DNA of 64,000 nt from Antedon mediterranea (taxonomy: Eukaryota; Echinodermata; Crinoidea; Comatulida; Antedonidae): NCBI RefSeq assembly GCF_964355755.1, contig NC_092677.1:6641001-6705000 (forward strand), given 5' to 3'. Under the pieces are notes generated by a model, which ran no database searches, had not been told where the DNA came from, and worked only from the letters and a program-made list of their open reading frames with translations. Shown here one piece after another: positions 34,901 through 47,167 of this stretch (the first letter of the stretch is position 1; each line of letters starts with the position of its first letter). The translations under genes were made by a program, and so were the position numbers.

Positions 34901-37900
34901 AATGTGTATCCTATGTGAATGGCAATTTGAAGTGAAAAAGCAGTACTGTAGCCTACAGACAAGTATCACTGTGGTAGTAGCCTACAGTACAAGTATCACT
35001 GTGGTAGAACATGAATTTGACTCTTTTGTGGATAAAAATAACTGTAAAGTAGAGGCTCTTTTTTTTACATTCCTATTAAGGCAACACTTCTCTTGAAAGA
35101 ATCAAGGCACAATTTTATGTTTTATCACTATGGCCAACCCCTATTCAGGGAACATCCATATTAAGAGACACTTTGTTTGTACAATAAAAGTGTCCTCGTT
35201 AAATTATAGAGGTTCTAATGTATTTTTTTGGGTGTGAAAAAAAGTTGCTGGCATTTTGTCAAATAGATCATTATTGATTAAGAATAAATTATACTGGGCA
35301 TGCATGATTATAAATGACTATACATGTTGAAATGATCATACATTTGTATTGAAATTGATTATAGATTAAGTTTGTAGAAGAGGATGAGCTGATGAATGGC
35401 ATCCAGGTACAAGTTGAAAAATGTCAGCGGTTCAAAAAGAAGATGAACTCTTTAGTCAGTAATTATCAACACATGATGCAGTATTACATTAAACAGAGTG
35501 AGTATAAAAAGATGTATAACACCACTCACAAAGTTTATAAGACACAAAAGATAAAAAAAAGTTTATGAGACTTGTTTCTATAGAGCATTTTTATGTTTTT
35601 CGTGTACTGTCAGGTTGCTACCTAGTGTGGGCAGGTATCTTTTTTTGTGTTGAATGAAACTAATATCAATAGGTATCACAACAACCTGGTTCCAATTCTT
35701 TCTCTGCCAAGCGCCACCACCTAAACCTTTAATTATTCTGTATCTTTGGCGTACAAACACCATTGCTGGTTATCACGTATGTATGTTCTGTTTGGTTCTA
35801 CACTGTAAATTGTATTTGCACATTATTATTATTATAGAATCTTCACATCGCTATGAATACAGTTTAAGTATAAAAGAGCCAGTTAAGCCATATTGTAAAG
35901 TTTGGGCATACAAGCCAAGTCCCAAATACAAGATTGTTAGTGGAATTCTAAGGCGTTTTGTTTTGGACAAGCCATGTGATCAAATAGACCAGCGAACATG
36001 TGACTATGACTTGCTGTATGACAGAACAGAAATTGGAAGAAAATTGTTTGAGCAGGCTACAGAAGTACTGGTAAGTTTAATAGGACTTTTCTCAATACAA
36101 GACTTCTGTCAGCCAACAATTAAAAAAAGCCTAGAAATACTTCAGATACCATTATAAATAATGCAGTTTAGACTTCAGTGGAAATCAACCTGATCTAGAT
36201 AGTCACTTAATCTAACTTTATGATTTGTAGGATATCAAACTTAATAATCAATCATGCCATTGTTCTAATTTTTTACAGACAGTACACTTAAGAGATATCT
36301 CTGTGATGGTCCATCCATTGGAACAGGCCAGTTGCTATGGATACCATAGAGCAACTCATATGGTGGCTATTATGTACTCTGAAGGACTTGGAGCAAGAGT
36401 TGATGTAACTAAGGTGCTTACAAATAAACATTACTGTGCCCACAGGAGCATTCAGCATTATGTCTGTTCAGACTTTTTTTTTGTTTATTAAATTGACATT
36501 TATGGGATAAATATTAAAATAATAATTGTTTAGTTGTACTCTTTCTCTCTTCTAATAATATATTTTATGTGGTTATTTTTCAGTCATTGATCCTTGAACT
36601 TACTGGTGCACAGGGCAAAGGTCGACTTTCAGCAATGGCTCTGGGTTCCCAGCATTCCCTTGGGCAGCATGGATTACCGCTAGACTATGATTATGCATTC
36701 TGTAAGTGGAAATATTACAACATTCATTTTTTTTTTCATTTCATTTATTTCATCAAGACAGAAACATAACAAAAACCTGTGACGGTGACGGGAAATAAAC
36801 AGAAGCGAACTGAATTGCTGTATAAATTTCCTTTGCCGTCACGGGTGTAAATCTTTTCCGCCGTCACGGTAATAAATTTTCTCCGCCGTCATGAAAATTG
36901 ATTTTCGTAACTTTAAACTTCTATACCCACTCTTTACCTATATTTTTAACAACAGATAGAACAAAATGTAAAGTAAAAAGTAGAAGCTGATAATTAAATT
37001 GGCCTTTTTTTTTAATAACCTATAGATTATTATAAATTGGTTGCCAAGGAAACTAGTGCAGATCGGGAAAAGCATGATTCTGGTTCGGTGAGTTTTATAT
37101 ATTTTTTTATTTAAACATTAATCGACTTAGCGGTCCAATTTAATTTAACTAGTACCAAATCCTTTGATACCTGAGATATTGCATGTTTTCTTCCTGATAA
37201 TATCTATTCTAAATGATAAAATCTTGTTCTCACCCTACTAATTACTCTTTCTTACTGTCAATCCTAAAGCTCTGTCTATACTATCAAACTAGTTTGACAA
37301 AAAGGTGTGATGTGCCCAAATATATCCATATATGGGCACATCACATTTTGTTGTCAGATACAGTTTGATAGTGTAGACAGAGCTATAGAATTCTCTGTTT
37401 ATTAGGTTTGAAATAAAAATTAAGGTGTCTAAATATCATTAATCGACCCCTTTTTTCAATTGATGCTATACTTAAGCAACACAACAATATTTTTCTCAAG
37501 ACCTAATATTAATAACATTCTTCGCTTCACAATAGATTTATACTGAGCATATAAGGTTGACGGACACAGCAGCTCTAAAGACGCAGTCAGGCGAGAAGGG
37601 TGATTATTTCTTATGGCTTAAGTACCAGGCAAAGCATGGTATGGCAGATGCTCAGGTATTGGGATTGGTATAGCTTGGTGTATGCATGTCATTATTAAGG
37701 AGCTTTTGATTTGTGATGACCAAACGGCCAAACTACATCATGTCAATTCATTTTGCACATACAAAGATACTGCGACATGTGTCCTACATCAATTGACATG
37801 GCTTAGGTTGATTGTTGGTTGTCGCATATTGATAGCCCACTAAATGATAACAATTTTAATAACAGTAATTGATAACTTTAACAATTACGATAGTAACATT

Positions 37901-40900
37901 TTTTTATAATTGTTTTGTCCTTTTTTTATGATCCTGGTTTTACTAATTTTATAAACGTTTTACTCATTCCTTTTGATTTACCCTTTGGGTTTTTTTACTG
38001 TATTTTATACATTATTTAAAAAATTGAAAATGAACACCTTTTCTTATGCATCCATCTTCCTTCTGCATGTACACATTTTATTATGATTATTTTATTGTTA
38101 AACAATTATAATTATATGAGTAGTATTTATGCAACCCTGTCAATCCATTTTTTGTTAAGCTTTTGATTTTCCTCCATAACACTGATTTTGAATTCCCATT
38201 TTAAGCTGTTATTCTCTTCTGTTTATTAAATCTTTTTCAAAATATTAGGTCCATCTGACAACTTGCTTTTCCTGTGTTAAAAACAATTAAGCTCTGCAGT
38301 CTGTGTTTTCATGATGCACCACTTGACTACACAGCTGATAATTGAAAAATTCATTATTTGCACAATTAGAAACACAGAATGAATAACTCAATAGCTGAGT
38401 TATTGAGTGGAACACATGGAATCGAAAACTACCTAATTAAAATCCCAGCTGCGGTCTTCCATTATGCATAATGATGTGTATTTGCGACTCTATGTTTCGA
38501 AGACCTATATTATGTCAAAGGTCAAAAGATGTAGCAAAATCAAAAGCTTTTAAATATGCATGAACCACTTTACCAGCATGTGTTTTCCTCAATTTCCCCC
38601 TTCTTTTCCCTCCTCTCAGGGTGATCTAGCTCGTATTCTGTTCTGGGGACAACATGGAATCGAGCGTGATGTAGCTGAGGCTGCTCAATATTATAGGCTA
38701 CATGCCGAGAATAGTCCACTAAATGCGGCTGCTCAGTTTAATTATGGTATTATATTAACAAAGGTAACGTTATGTGCCTGTTTTCTGTTTTTCAAATACT
38801 TAGTATAATTCAAACACGTTCTTTCCTCCCACACACACAGAATGATTCTATACTTTGATAGACATTGAATGATTTATTTTTGATATTTCAAGTTGGTTTG
38901 AGGTTTTTTTTTATTTGTTGCAACATTACATTTCTGTTAAAATGAATTGATCCTAAATGAATTTTACTTTGGACGCTGCTACCACCAGTCAAACGTTGCA
39001 AGGATGCTATTCTGGGGGTCTCAAGGTGTACCACGTAACATGGAGGCTGCTGTACACTATTATGAAATGGGTGCACTAGAGCACCCTGATAATCCAATAG
39101 CTCTATATGACTATGGAATAGTGCTCATGCGGGTGAGATAGTTGTTTTAACTGAAACATTTTTTTTTTTAATATTATTAATTTTGATACAAAACTTCAAG
39201 CATAACACATCCAACAATTTTAATATATATGTTTATAATATGTCCAATTAAAGTTTTTTTTCATAAATTGAATAAGTTTTTTACCAAACATTGTTAAATA
39301 CATCAATATTATATTTATCTCTTTAATTTATCAAAAACAATTCCTAAAAGTTTATATAAGCATAAAAACGAACCGGACAAAAAAAGCAATCTGCAAACAA
39401 GTTTATGTATGTTGATATAAAGTTTGCGGTACACATGTGATCAATATGCTTCAATCGTCCACACTTTTTTTTTAAAGTTTAGACATTATAATTTTTATGA
39501 ATTTTTAACTGAATAAAAAGTTCTGTAGACCTACAGTACCACCTGTTTTCTTGTAGGGACAAGGTGTGAAGAAAGACCGAAAAAAAGGAGTTGAACAACT
39601 GAAAAAGGCAGCTGACTTGGGACACTCACCCGCTATGACCGCTCTAGGCTGGTATTATCTGAATATTGAGCGCAAAATTGATATTGCCATCCCATACTTT
39701 GAGATGGCTGATGCTATGAATGACAAAGATGCAGCGCACAACCTTGGCTTTCTTTATCAACATGGAATGTATCCTGATCACCCTGTTGACAGAGTAAGAT
39801 ATTGAAATATATATAAATTTACAAATACTTCAATATTTTGTAGGCCTTGAATTATTGCCTACATTGTGCCACATTGCATTGCATTTGCATACTCACCAGC
39901 TCTCCACTATATCTTCCAGCATAAAATCTTTTTTTTGTCTTTAATTTGTTACATAGATGTTTTACAGCTAACAATCTATTGATAACTACAGTAGAAACCT
40001 TCTTTGAGACACAAACTGTAATGGGAGCAGTACCCTCTAAAACTAAAAGTCTTCATTACAGTTTTTGTCCTGTTTCCGGTTCCCGTGTTGTCCTGTTTTC
40101 TCCTGTTTTCTTTTATAGCCTTATACGAGCTTCGCTTTTTTGGAATTTTGCTCCTCTTATTTTAATCATATTTACTGTTAATTTTTATTTATTATGAAAT
40201 TATAAGAGAAATATATGTTACTTTGATTGATTGATTGAGATTTTATAAACTATTAACACCACTATTCAGGGGACACTCCTTATGAAGGTGTCCCCTTATT
40301 AGAGGTTACTGTAGTGTTTAAACTTTGTTCACCTATAGGCCAAAGGTTTTGAATATTGATTGATTAAGTGATTGATTGAGATAATCTATTAACACCACTA
40401 TTCAGGGGACACTCCTTAAGAAGGTGTCCCCTTATTAGAGGTTACTGTAGTGTTTAAACTTTGTTCACCTATAGGCCAAAGGTTTTGAATATCATTTAAA
40501 AGCAGCAGCAGCTGGTCATATTGAGTCATCTATCACAGTAGCCACCACATTCAATGAAGGCCATGAGAGTATGCAGAGAAATAGCTATCATGCTATGCTG
40601 TAAGTAATACTGGCTTTTACTAACTTTATCATAAAGTTACAGTAGGAAAAAGTGAGATTACTCTGCCTACGGTATGCATGCATGTAAAAATGTATGTGTA
40701 AAATTAAAGAATTTTATTGGTTGACATTCTGTACAACAATAAGACATTAAATTTATTATTTTGTATGATAAATCTGCTTTGCTATTAAAAGACTATATTG
40801 TTACTGAAGACTTCTGAAACATCCTTCCAACATACATCATACAGAATTTCAATTTCAATAATTTAGTTAAAATTTATTTAATTTTGTATACACAGATGGG

Positions 40901-43689
40901 CACGCTATATTGCTTTCTTGAATCCTGAACTTGGAATTGTGTTACGAAAAGGTCTTGATGGCTATTTTGATGGCGATTGGTATGTCTGTGTCAGATACAT
41001 TTCCAAACTGCTCAATTTTTAATATAGATTTCCAGTTGCACAGGGACATATGAATTAAGGTAATAAATTCATTTTCTTTGCAGGTCTGCAGCATTTGTTT
41101 ACTACATCATGGCAGCTGAAACAGGCCTAGAGGTAGCACAATACAATATGGCTTATTTATGTGAAGAGAACTTTGTAAGTAAAAACTGACACTTATCCAA
41201 ATTGTAGTCTATACTAAACTTTACCAAACGTTTGGTAAGCAAGTTTTTAAAGTCTGTGATGCCTGTCTACAGTTAAATCCATCTGCAGGATCACATGACT
41301 ACAAAGCTGTCATGTGATTTGCTGGACAAACTTCAGTAAACTAGTTTGAAGGTGCAGTTCTTTTGTTCTACTCTTTTCCTGGCAAACTCTGATTTTGCTT
41401 GAGTTTCCAAATTTAAATTTCCAAGTATAGGCCAATTTCACAGTTAATTATTTACTCCAGTTGTTTAAGAGACACTGACTGGCCAAAAAATGATTTCTAG
41501 AAAGTCTTTACTATTTGCTCTAGTCATGATTAACATGGAGTTTAATTTCATTTTAACACTTTTTTAGGATGGTCTTGCTAGCAGTTTTATTACAAATGAG
41601 TGTACATGGAAATATTATAATTTATCAAGCATTGGAGAAAACCCTTATCCAGAATGTGAGTTTTGCAATGTCATAAAATTAAAAAATATTACAGTTATTT
41701 TCTAAGCATACCAATTTCTGATTTTCAGTTTATTTAAATATATGTATTATTTCTCTTCATTGTAAGCTCAAATCAAGATGGGCGATTATCATTACTATGG
41801 GTGCTTAGGCCAACAAGACATTCCAGCAGCTGTGGAGATGTATTCCAGAGCAGCCGCCGCAAATGAACCACAGGTAATATAGCCTAAAGTCATACTTACT
41901 TGCCGGTTAAAAATCTTTTAAGATTTTTATAAGCACTAGTAAAGTTAGGTTTTCAGTACATTGGTAGCAAAATAACCAAGGTATTCTCAACAATAATTTA
42001 TTTCCTTTTTAAAACATGTGGTGTACCGCAAACCTAACTTCGGTTAAAGATTATTCAATTTTAGTGATGTGTTATTTCATAACTACCTATACTGCATTTT
42101 TTCATTCTGTAGGCTTTGTTCAATTTAGCTTACCTAGTTGAAGAAGGTGTAAATATAAACCAAAGTACTTTGACCAAATTAAAAATAAACATTCCATCTG
42201 GAAACAAAACAGGTATACTTGTGAAAATGTATCAGAGGTAAGACATTTATTTAACTGTACATTTTTTACTATATTTTAAAAGAAACCCATGCATTTTGTT
42301 ATGATTATTTATTTCATTTTATAGATCTTTAGCTTTAATCTTTTGGATCTTAAAGTTCTATTTATTTGGTGTTAGCCGAAACAGTTTTTTATATGTTTAC
42401 AAATGACAATAAATTTACTTGACTTGACTTGATAAGCCTGAGATGTATTGGGGTAGCCCTCTACTCTTCGGAAACATGCACTGGGTTCTTTAATGTGCGC
42501 ACAAGCCAGATATATACGATGATTCTCCATGTTAAATGTGTTATTCAAAAAGACTTTTTGTAACACCAGTTGGTCAAGAAGTGCCTTGACTGCTAGGTCA
42601 TTGTATCTTATAGTGACACTTTGGCCAAGAGAACATTTCTGACGTAGTTAACTCTTCTTCAAAGCCCAGAATGCTAGGACCTCTTTTCCTTAAAATCCAA
42701 AATGATTTTGTTTCCATACTTTAAAAAGCTTTCTGACACCCATACCCAGATATTTTGTACAATTTGCTAATGCTGTATTCAATTGGCAAATAAGTGTCAT
42801 TGTTAATGTTTCTCCATTTCTGACTGAATGTAGGTGCCGAGATAGTGGCCGAGATGAATCTTACTTACCTTGTGGCCTAGCCTTACTCAGAATACAATTT
42901 TTAGATACATACAACAGATTCAAAACCATAATGAAGGTAAGTCCTTCTTTACGATCCTAAGCTCTGTCTAGACTATTAAACTAGTTTTACATAAAAAAAA
43001 GTGTGATGTGCCCAAATATTAAAGTGATATAATAATAATATACTGGATTAATAAAGCACCTGTACATAAATTATTACCCCAGTCAGTTTATGAATCAAAC
43101 ACGTATGGAAACATACTCCCATATGCAGCTAGTAATCAACCTTTGACCATATTTATTTATATTTTTTTTATTTTTTATTTTATTCAATCGAAACCAACAG
43201 CGATAATTACCGCCACTAACAGGTTTGATACAAACAAAGCCAGGACTGTTTTAAAGAACCTTGATTGGTCCTTACATTGATCAAGGGCTTCTCTCGTCTA
43301 ATGCCCGCCTTGACCAAAGGTCTGAGGCAGATACTAGATGCAGGGACTGCCATAAAAGTGCTGATTTCAAATGCCTACGGGATCCCAGCTCCGTATACAG
43401 CACCCGCTATTCCCAGATGGTCTCCCATCCAAGCTCTAACCAGGTCCAACATTGCTTAACTTCAGTGATCTGACGAGATGGGCACATCACATTTTTTATA
43501 TTTAGTTTGTATAATTTACTCAACCTATTCAAATAACTCTTTACCCAGTGACGCACAACAAATGTAATAACACATTTTTTTTTCCTGTAGTTATCGAGTG
43601 CACTGGGCATAACTGCTGTTTTCATGGTTACTTTACTATCAATCGGACATCATTTAAAAAACCGTGAGCAAATTGTTGAAACTGTTTGA
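28977..43689 (+). CDS. SEL1L3: SEL1L3-like Sel1-repeat membrane protein (23 coding exons)
   Basis: Exons: 28977-29024, 30095-30659, 32122-32248, 33870-33994, 34306-34421, 34660-34851, 35365-35497, 35838-36070, 36279-36413, 36584-36701, 37026-37087, 37536-37655, 38620-38763, 38989-39132, 39557-39793, 40475-40599, 40896-40979, 41084-41174, 41568-41655, 41767-41873, 42113-42237, 42834-42936, 43591-43689. Phases join throughout. The product is about 1058 aa with one of the two 144-nt exons, or 1106 with both (human about 1130). Exon 1 is a signal peptide (MISLILFSLYLLTLGL). Exons 2-3 are the large lumenal/extracellular N-terminal part; exons 4-6 give a concanavalin/LamG-like region (VGEWVRIVY, FIHIGGSK, YAAHVKLWRLR). 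From 36279 on come Sel1 repeats (CGYH/ATHMVAIMYSEGLG, LFWGQHGI, GQGVKKDRKKG, LGWYYLN, AAHNLGFLYQHG, RKGLDGYFDGDW, MGDYHYYG). The last exon is a hydrophobic TM segment followed by KNREQIVETV and TGA. The cellular role of SEL1L3 is poorly known; it differs from the ERAD factor SEL1L. Confidence 0.95.
29455..29705 (+). repeat. Minisatellite (about 50-bp units) in SEL1L3-like intron 1
   Basis: Repeats built on TTCGGCTCTTTCAGCATTCG plus 'ttttattcggcccatttaccattacg'. Four to five degenerate units. Open frames on both strands across it are by-products of the repeat. Confidence 0.8.
29843..29982. repeat. Palindromic MITE, copy 2 (M1)
   Basis: 'agtttgacaaaaaatgtctgatagtgcccaaatatggtag' ... 'tatatgggcacatcac' ... 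'aaagtttgataatgcttta'. The 'tgcccaaatatggtagtga' piece is locally duplicated. A fragment related to the 3875-4037 repeat lies just left (29790-29835). Confidence 0.8.
31096..31236. repeat. Palindromic MITE, copy 3 (M1)
   Basis: Starts GCGCTGTCTACTTATCAAAC and ends GATAGTGTAGACAGAGCTTT, with inverted arms and a 'gacaacatgatgatgtattgtcatatcactac' centre. In SEL1L3-like intron 2. Confidence 0.8.
31558..31760. repeat. Partial M2 MITE (left half)
   Basis: TTAAAGATATATTGTTTCCC at the left, then 'ttttgttaaatatattttaatgtcacataatag' and 'gccagccaatg...gattgaatttaaccatttatttt'. The right inverted end was not found. Frames across it are low-complexity. Confidence 0.65.
32364..32475. repeat. Palindromic MITE, copy 4 (M1), internally shortened
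   Basis: AAGCTCTGTCTACACTATAA ... 'aaagtttgatagtgtagacagagctt'. The central part is shorter than in other copies. Confidence 0.8.
33062..33262 (+). mobile_element. 3' fragment of a non-LTR retrotransposon ORF2
   Basis: The frame gives SNRKVGDNAFSVTVPRIWNA then QPVDLRGANLAPLF and a stop. This is the C-terminal signature (R-x-x-x-FSV-x-x-P-x-x-WN-x-LP-x-x-LR) common at the end of L2/CR1/RTE-type ORF2 proteins. Only this end is present, in intron 3 of the SEL1L3-like gene, in the sense direction. Confidence 0.7.
37267..37385. repeat. Palindromic MITE, copy 5 (M1)
   Basis: AAGCTCTGTCTATACTATCAAACTAG on the left and 'acagtttgatagtgtagacagagct' on the right. In an intron of the SEL1L3-like gene. 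Confidence 0.85.
38620..38763 (+). CDS. Sel1 exon, variant 1 of a homologous exon pair (SEL1L3-like gene)
   Basis: 144 nt, phase 0 at both ends, after CTCTCAG and before GTAACG. Encodes GDLARILFWGQHGIERDVAE followed by AAQYYRLHAENSPLNAAAQFNYGIILTK. It aligns residue by residue with the next exon. Either one fits between MADAQ (end of exon 37536-37655) and GQGVKKDRKKG (start of exon 39557). Human SEL1L3 has just one unit at this place. Confidence 0.85.
38989..39132 (+). CDS. Sel1 exon, variant 2 of a homologous exon pair (SEL1L3-like gene)
   Basis: 144 nt, phase 0-0, after ACCACCAG and before GTGAGA, 225 nt downstream of variant 1. Encodes SNVARMLFWGSQGVPRNMEA, then AVHYYEMGALEHPDNPIALYDYGIVLMR. 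It is closer than variant 1 to the vertebrate unit (GALE, ALIYDYAIVL-like). Each exon covers exactly one Sel1 period, so using both in series would put two helix-B halves together (NYGIILTK-SNVARMLFWG), which argues for mutually exclusive use. Confidence 0.85.
40249..40490 (+). repeat. Tandem duplication covering a splice acceptor and exon start
   Basis: About 110 bp ('ctattaacaccactattcaggggacactcctta' ... 'gttcacctataggccaaaggttttgaatat') occurs at 40249-40355 and again at 40388-40490. The second copy holds the functional acceptor (CCTATAG, exon from 40475). The first holds the same acceptor and the first 20 bases of the exon, then diverges into TGATTGATTAAGTGA. Confidence 0.85.
42958..43500. 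repeat. Palindromic MITE, copy 6 (M1), split by SINE insertions
   Basis: The left arm at 42958-43030 (AAGCTCTGTCTAGACTATTA ... GTGATGTGCCCAAATATTAA). The right arm resumes near 43480 (GGGCACATCACATTTTTTAT). Between them lie a tRNA-SINE-type fragment (43031-43150) and a 5S-derived unit. Confidence 0.75.
43155..43485 (-). mobile_element. 5S rRNA-derived SINE
   Basis: Minus strand from about 43482: ATCTCGTCAGATCACTGAAG, then TTAAGCAATGTTGGACCTGG, TTAGAGCTTGGATGGGAGAC, CATCTGGGAATAGCGGGTGC TGTA. This is recognisably the 3' two thirds of 5S rRNA (ATCTCGTCTGATC..AAGCTAAGCA..CCTGGTTAGTACTTGGATGGGAGACC..CTGGGAATACCGGGTGCTGTA), including box A, the intermediate element and box C of the internal promoter. 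The rest (to about 43155) is a non-5S body that ends in an A/T-rich tail (TTGAATAAAATAAAAAATAA). It fits SINE3-type elements; a 5S pseudogene is the alternative. Confidence 0.8.
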
Positions 43690-45156
43690 TGTTAAAATCA
43701 TGTGATCATTGTTCTTGATTTCTGATTGGACATTGTAATATATTTTTTACCAATGTTTGGAAGGCCACTCTTCTATCATCTAACAGGTGTTTGAGGCTGA
43801 TGAATAGACATTAAATTGTCTAACTATCATCTAACAAGTTTTGGAGACTGATCATTGGACATTATTTAAGTACATGACAGTATTAATAAATTAATTGGAC
43901 AACTTTTGTAACTATCATCTAATGATATTTGAGGCTAAAACTGTGTCTTCCAATGCATTATATTAATTTATATTTTAACTTAAATTGTCAGTATCTAAAA
44001 ATACATTTTTTATTTATTGTATTGTTTAATTATTACAAAGAAATTATATCTTCCATTTATAATAATATTACTAACTTTCACCTTTAATAATATTTAATAT
44101 TTAATAATATTTAAAGCAGCTTTTATTATTAATTTGTTTAGATAATTATTTTTAATGTCCAGTTTGTGTAATTAATGTTTAAATTTCATGTGCAATAGTA
44201 TGTGTTTATATAGAATTTTTTAATCATTTTGAGATTAATTCAAATTTCACAAATTTGAAGGCTCTAAAACAACTCTTTGTTTATATCCTATATGTTAATC
44301 TTTTAACTGCAGATTTTAATATTTCTATAAGATTTTAATTATTTCTAAAAGATTTTAATATTTCTGGTTCAAATCTTGATTGGGTGCTTTTTTCTCATTT
44401 TCACAGGTTTCCTAATTTTCACTGTCTATAAATGAATTAATAGATTTCCAGTATATCACTAGGTGTATATTATTATCATTACATATTTACCATATTTATT
44501 TGAACAAAGCCATATACATGGTTGCAGTCACATGCTCAAATTTGAATTAGTCTTTACTGACCAACCGACCGACATAGTGAGCTGTAGAGTCGCGTTGCAC
44601 ACAACTAATAAACACCATTTTTTGGACTAAATGGTCAAATAAATCTTTTCTTTTTCTCAAATGATACTGTATTACAACATATTTAAATTTGTAGTAGAAT
44701 TAATTCAAGATTTATAATTTACCAAGGTTTGATCATTTTTTTTACTTCTTGTTGTATTTTTTCATATCTATGGGGCATTTATTTGATTATAAATGTTACC
44801 ATAATTACACTCATTAAAATAAACACCTCCCTTAAATAATTACATTAATGATTATTAATAATTTAATGCATTTGTTGTCAGCCAACCATCCCCAAATATA
44901 TGTTCGGTTTTTAAAACTTCACACATACTTTCCGGCCCTGTCAGTGTGCCGGTTTGTCCCCTTCATAATTATTTCTCTCTTGTATGCTTCTTTCAATAAC
45001 CTTTTTATGTTCCATCCTCACCTGATTTTTTTTAGTTTTCTATACATTTTTCATAGAAAGTTTTATCCGATACTTACTACAGTACTTATAAGTATAAGCA
45101 ATAATTAATTTTGTGTTTATGTTTGATTTTTTTAATTCTATTTTTCTGATGAAATC

Positions 45157-45161
<5 letters not shown>

Positions 45162-45214
<53 letters not shown>
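45162..45214. repeat. (AT)n microsatellite
   Basis: About 26 uninterrupted AT units. Confidence 0.95.
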
Positions 45215-45217
<3 letters not shown>

Positions 45218-46631
45218 CACATTGAAATAAATAAAAGTCATAACTAAAAAACAATTTCGTATTTTGTAATATTTGTTAACTATTATAGCATATTACAGCC
45301 ATGTTTTACCTTGTCAATCTTGCTAAAACTAATCCATTATCAAAAAATATACTAAAAATAAGTAGAAAAAAAGATATTAAATAATTCAACTTTATTTAAC
45401 CATGGAGGCTCCGATCAACTCATGATTGTTCTAACCTTAGCTTTGCAAATATAAAATATAATTTTAACAATTTTTAACAATATTACAGTATGTACGGTAT
45501 TCTCAATATAGTATGCTCTGAAAATTGGAAACACTAAAACAAAACCAGACTTTCTTGAGGTCTGAAAGTTCCCAAATTCTATTTGTACCATTAAAAGCAC
45601 ATTTGGTATACAAGTACATGTACCCGACACATTAGACCAGCCTAAGGTATCCGGTATTGGAAAGTTGACTGTACTGTATATATAAAAAAGAAATTACAAT
45701 CGTGATGCCAAATAAAAACATGATATTTTAGAATGACAGTACAATAAAGGATGGACAATGAAGAACTTCATCAATTTCTTATTAACTCTCCACTCAATGG
45801 ATCGACCCATGTTTCTTATTCAAGTCCTGGTTATTGTATAATTTGATAAGAATCAAATGAATTGGTAAACATTTTTATTTAAAAAAAGAGAATGAGTAAA
45901 TGTTATGGCCGATATATCGACGATATTAAATTTTTGACAATTCTCTTTATTATTAACATTGCATAATGACTCGATTGTTGTTGGTCTGAAAAAGGATGAC
46001 ATTGTATGTACTTTAATTTAACAAGATATCATTTACACAACAATTTTGAATGAATTAGAAAAGATTGAGTTTCAGTTATCAAGTTAATTAAGCATTGATT
46101 GCATTGAAGTTATTGTACATGCGCTGACAGTGTGAGCAGAGAGGTTTTTGAATTCGGTGCTATTCTGTTATAGTATAGACAGAACTGTGGTGACAGTGTG
46201 ATTTTCATTGTCATTGTGCCGACAGTGTGAGCAGAGAGGTTTTGGAATTATGTTGCTATTCTGTGCTATTTTATTTATTATAGACGACAGTGTGAATTCA
46301 ATGCTTAGTCGCTAATAGCCTGTTTGTACTGGAAAAAAATAAGTAACAATATTCCTGGTACAAGTAAGCAATTGTTTTTGTTACTTCAGGTGAATATAGG
46401 GACACACAAGCATTGCTTTAGATGTCCAAGATCAAGGTAATATATTTTAAATTTGTTTTTTTTTCTTTTTTTCAAAAACTCTCCCTCCCAAAAATGTACT
46501 TGCATTTTGAATGACCAGTTTAAGCAAATTGACTGGTTTAAAAACATCTAATAAATAATTTCAGAATAAAATGTTAATATAAAAGCAATGTGTTTAGATT
46601 ATTTAACATGTTTTCTAATGTACTTATTTTA

Positions 46632-47167
46632 TTAATTGTATGTATTGTCCCTTTGACTAATTCCAAAAAAAAAATTTTCTTTAATTTCGAAAAAAAGTGG
46701 GTCATTTTGAAGTATCATAATAGTTATTAACTTTCACAAAAAATTAGTCGGAAAAAAAAATGTTTTTTGGTTCAAAAAATAACTTTGACTTCCAGTCAAA
46801 GTTTTCAATAAAAACATATCTCATAATGCAACGCACTTATTTGGCTACTCTGTATGCATAATCATAAAACTTCCTCGCGATCTGTGTGAAAACACCTTCT
46901 CAACCGTGACGAGTTGTAAACAATCCTAATTAGCATCATGAATAATGCATACTCATGGTTTGAAATCTTTGTTTACTTTCGCTTGCGATGATTTCCCAGA
47001 CGAAATGTAATCTAATTAATGTACCTGTTAATTACGTAAAATTGTTGTTTTTGGCTCGAATTTTCGACTTAAAGTGAATAACTTTAATATTACTTTGATA
47101 TGGCCAATTTAAATTTAGAATATTTTTTTTTTCATTTTTTGTGTTTCAAGGGACAATACATCTTTAA
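46632..47167. repeat. TTAA-flanked MITE, copy (M2), enlarged
   Basis: Left TTAATTGTATGTATTGTCCC, right GGGACAATACATCTTTAA. Longer than other copies (about 535 bp). Shares 'gaagtatcataatagttattaact' and poly-A/T runs. Confidence 0.65.
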
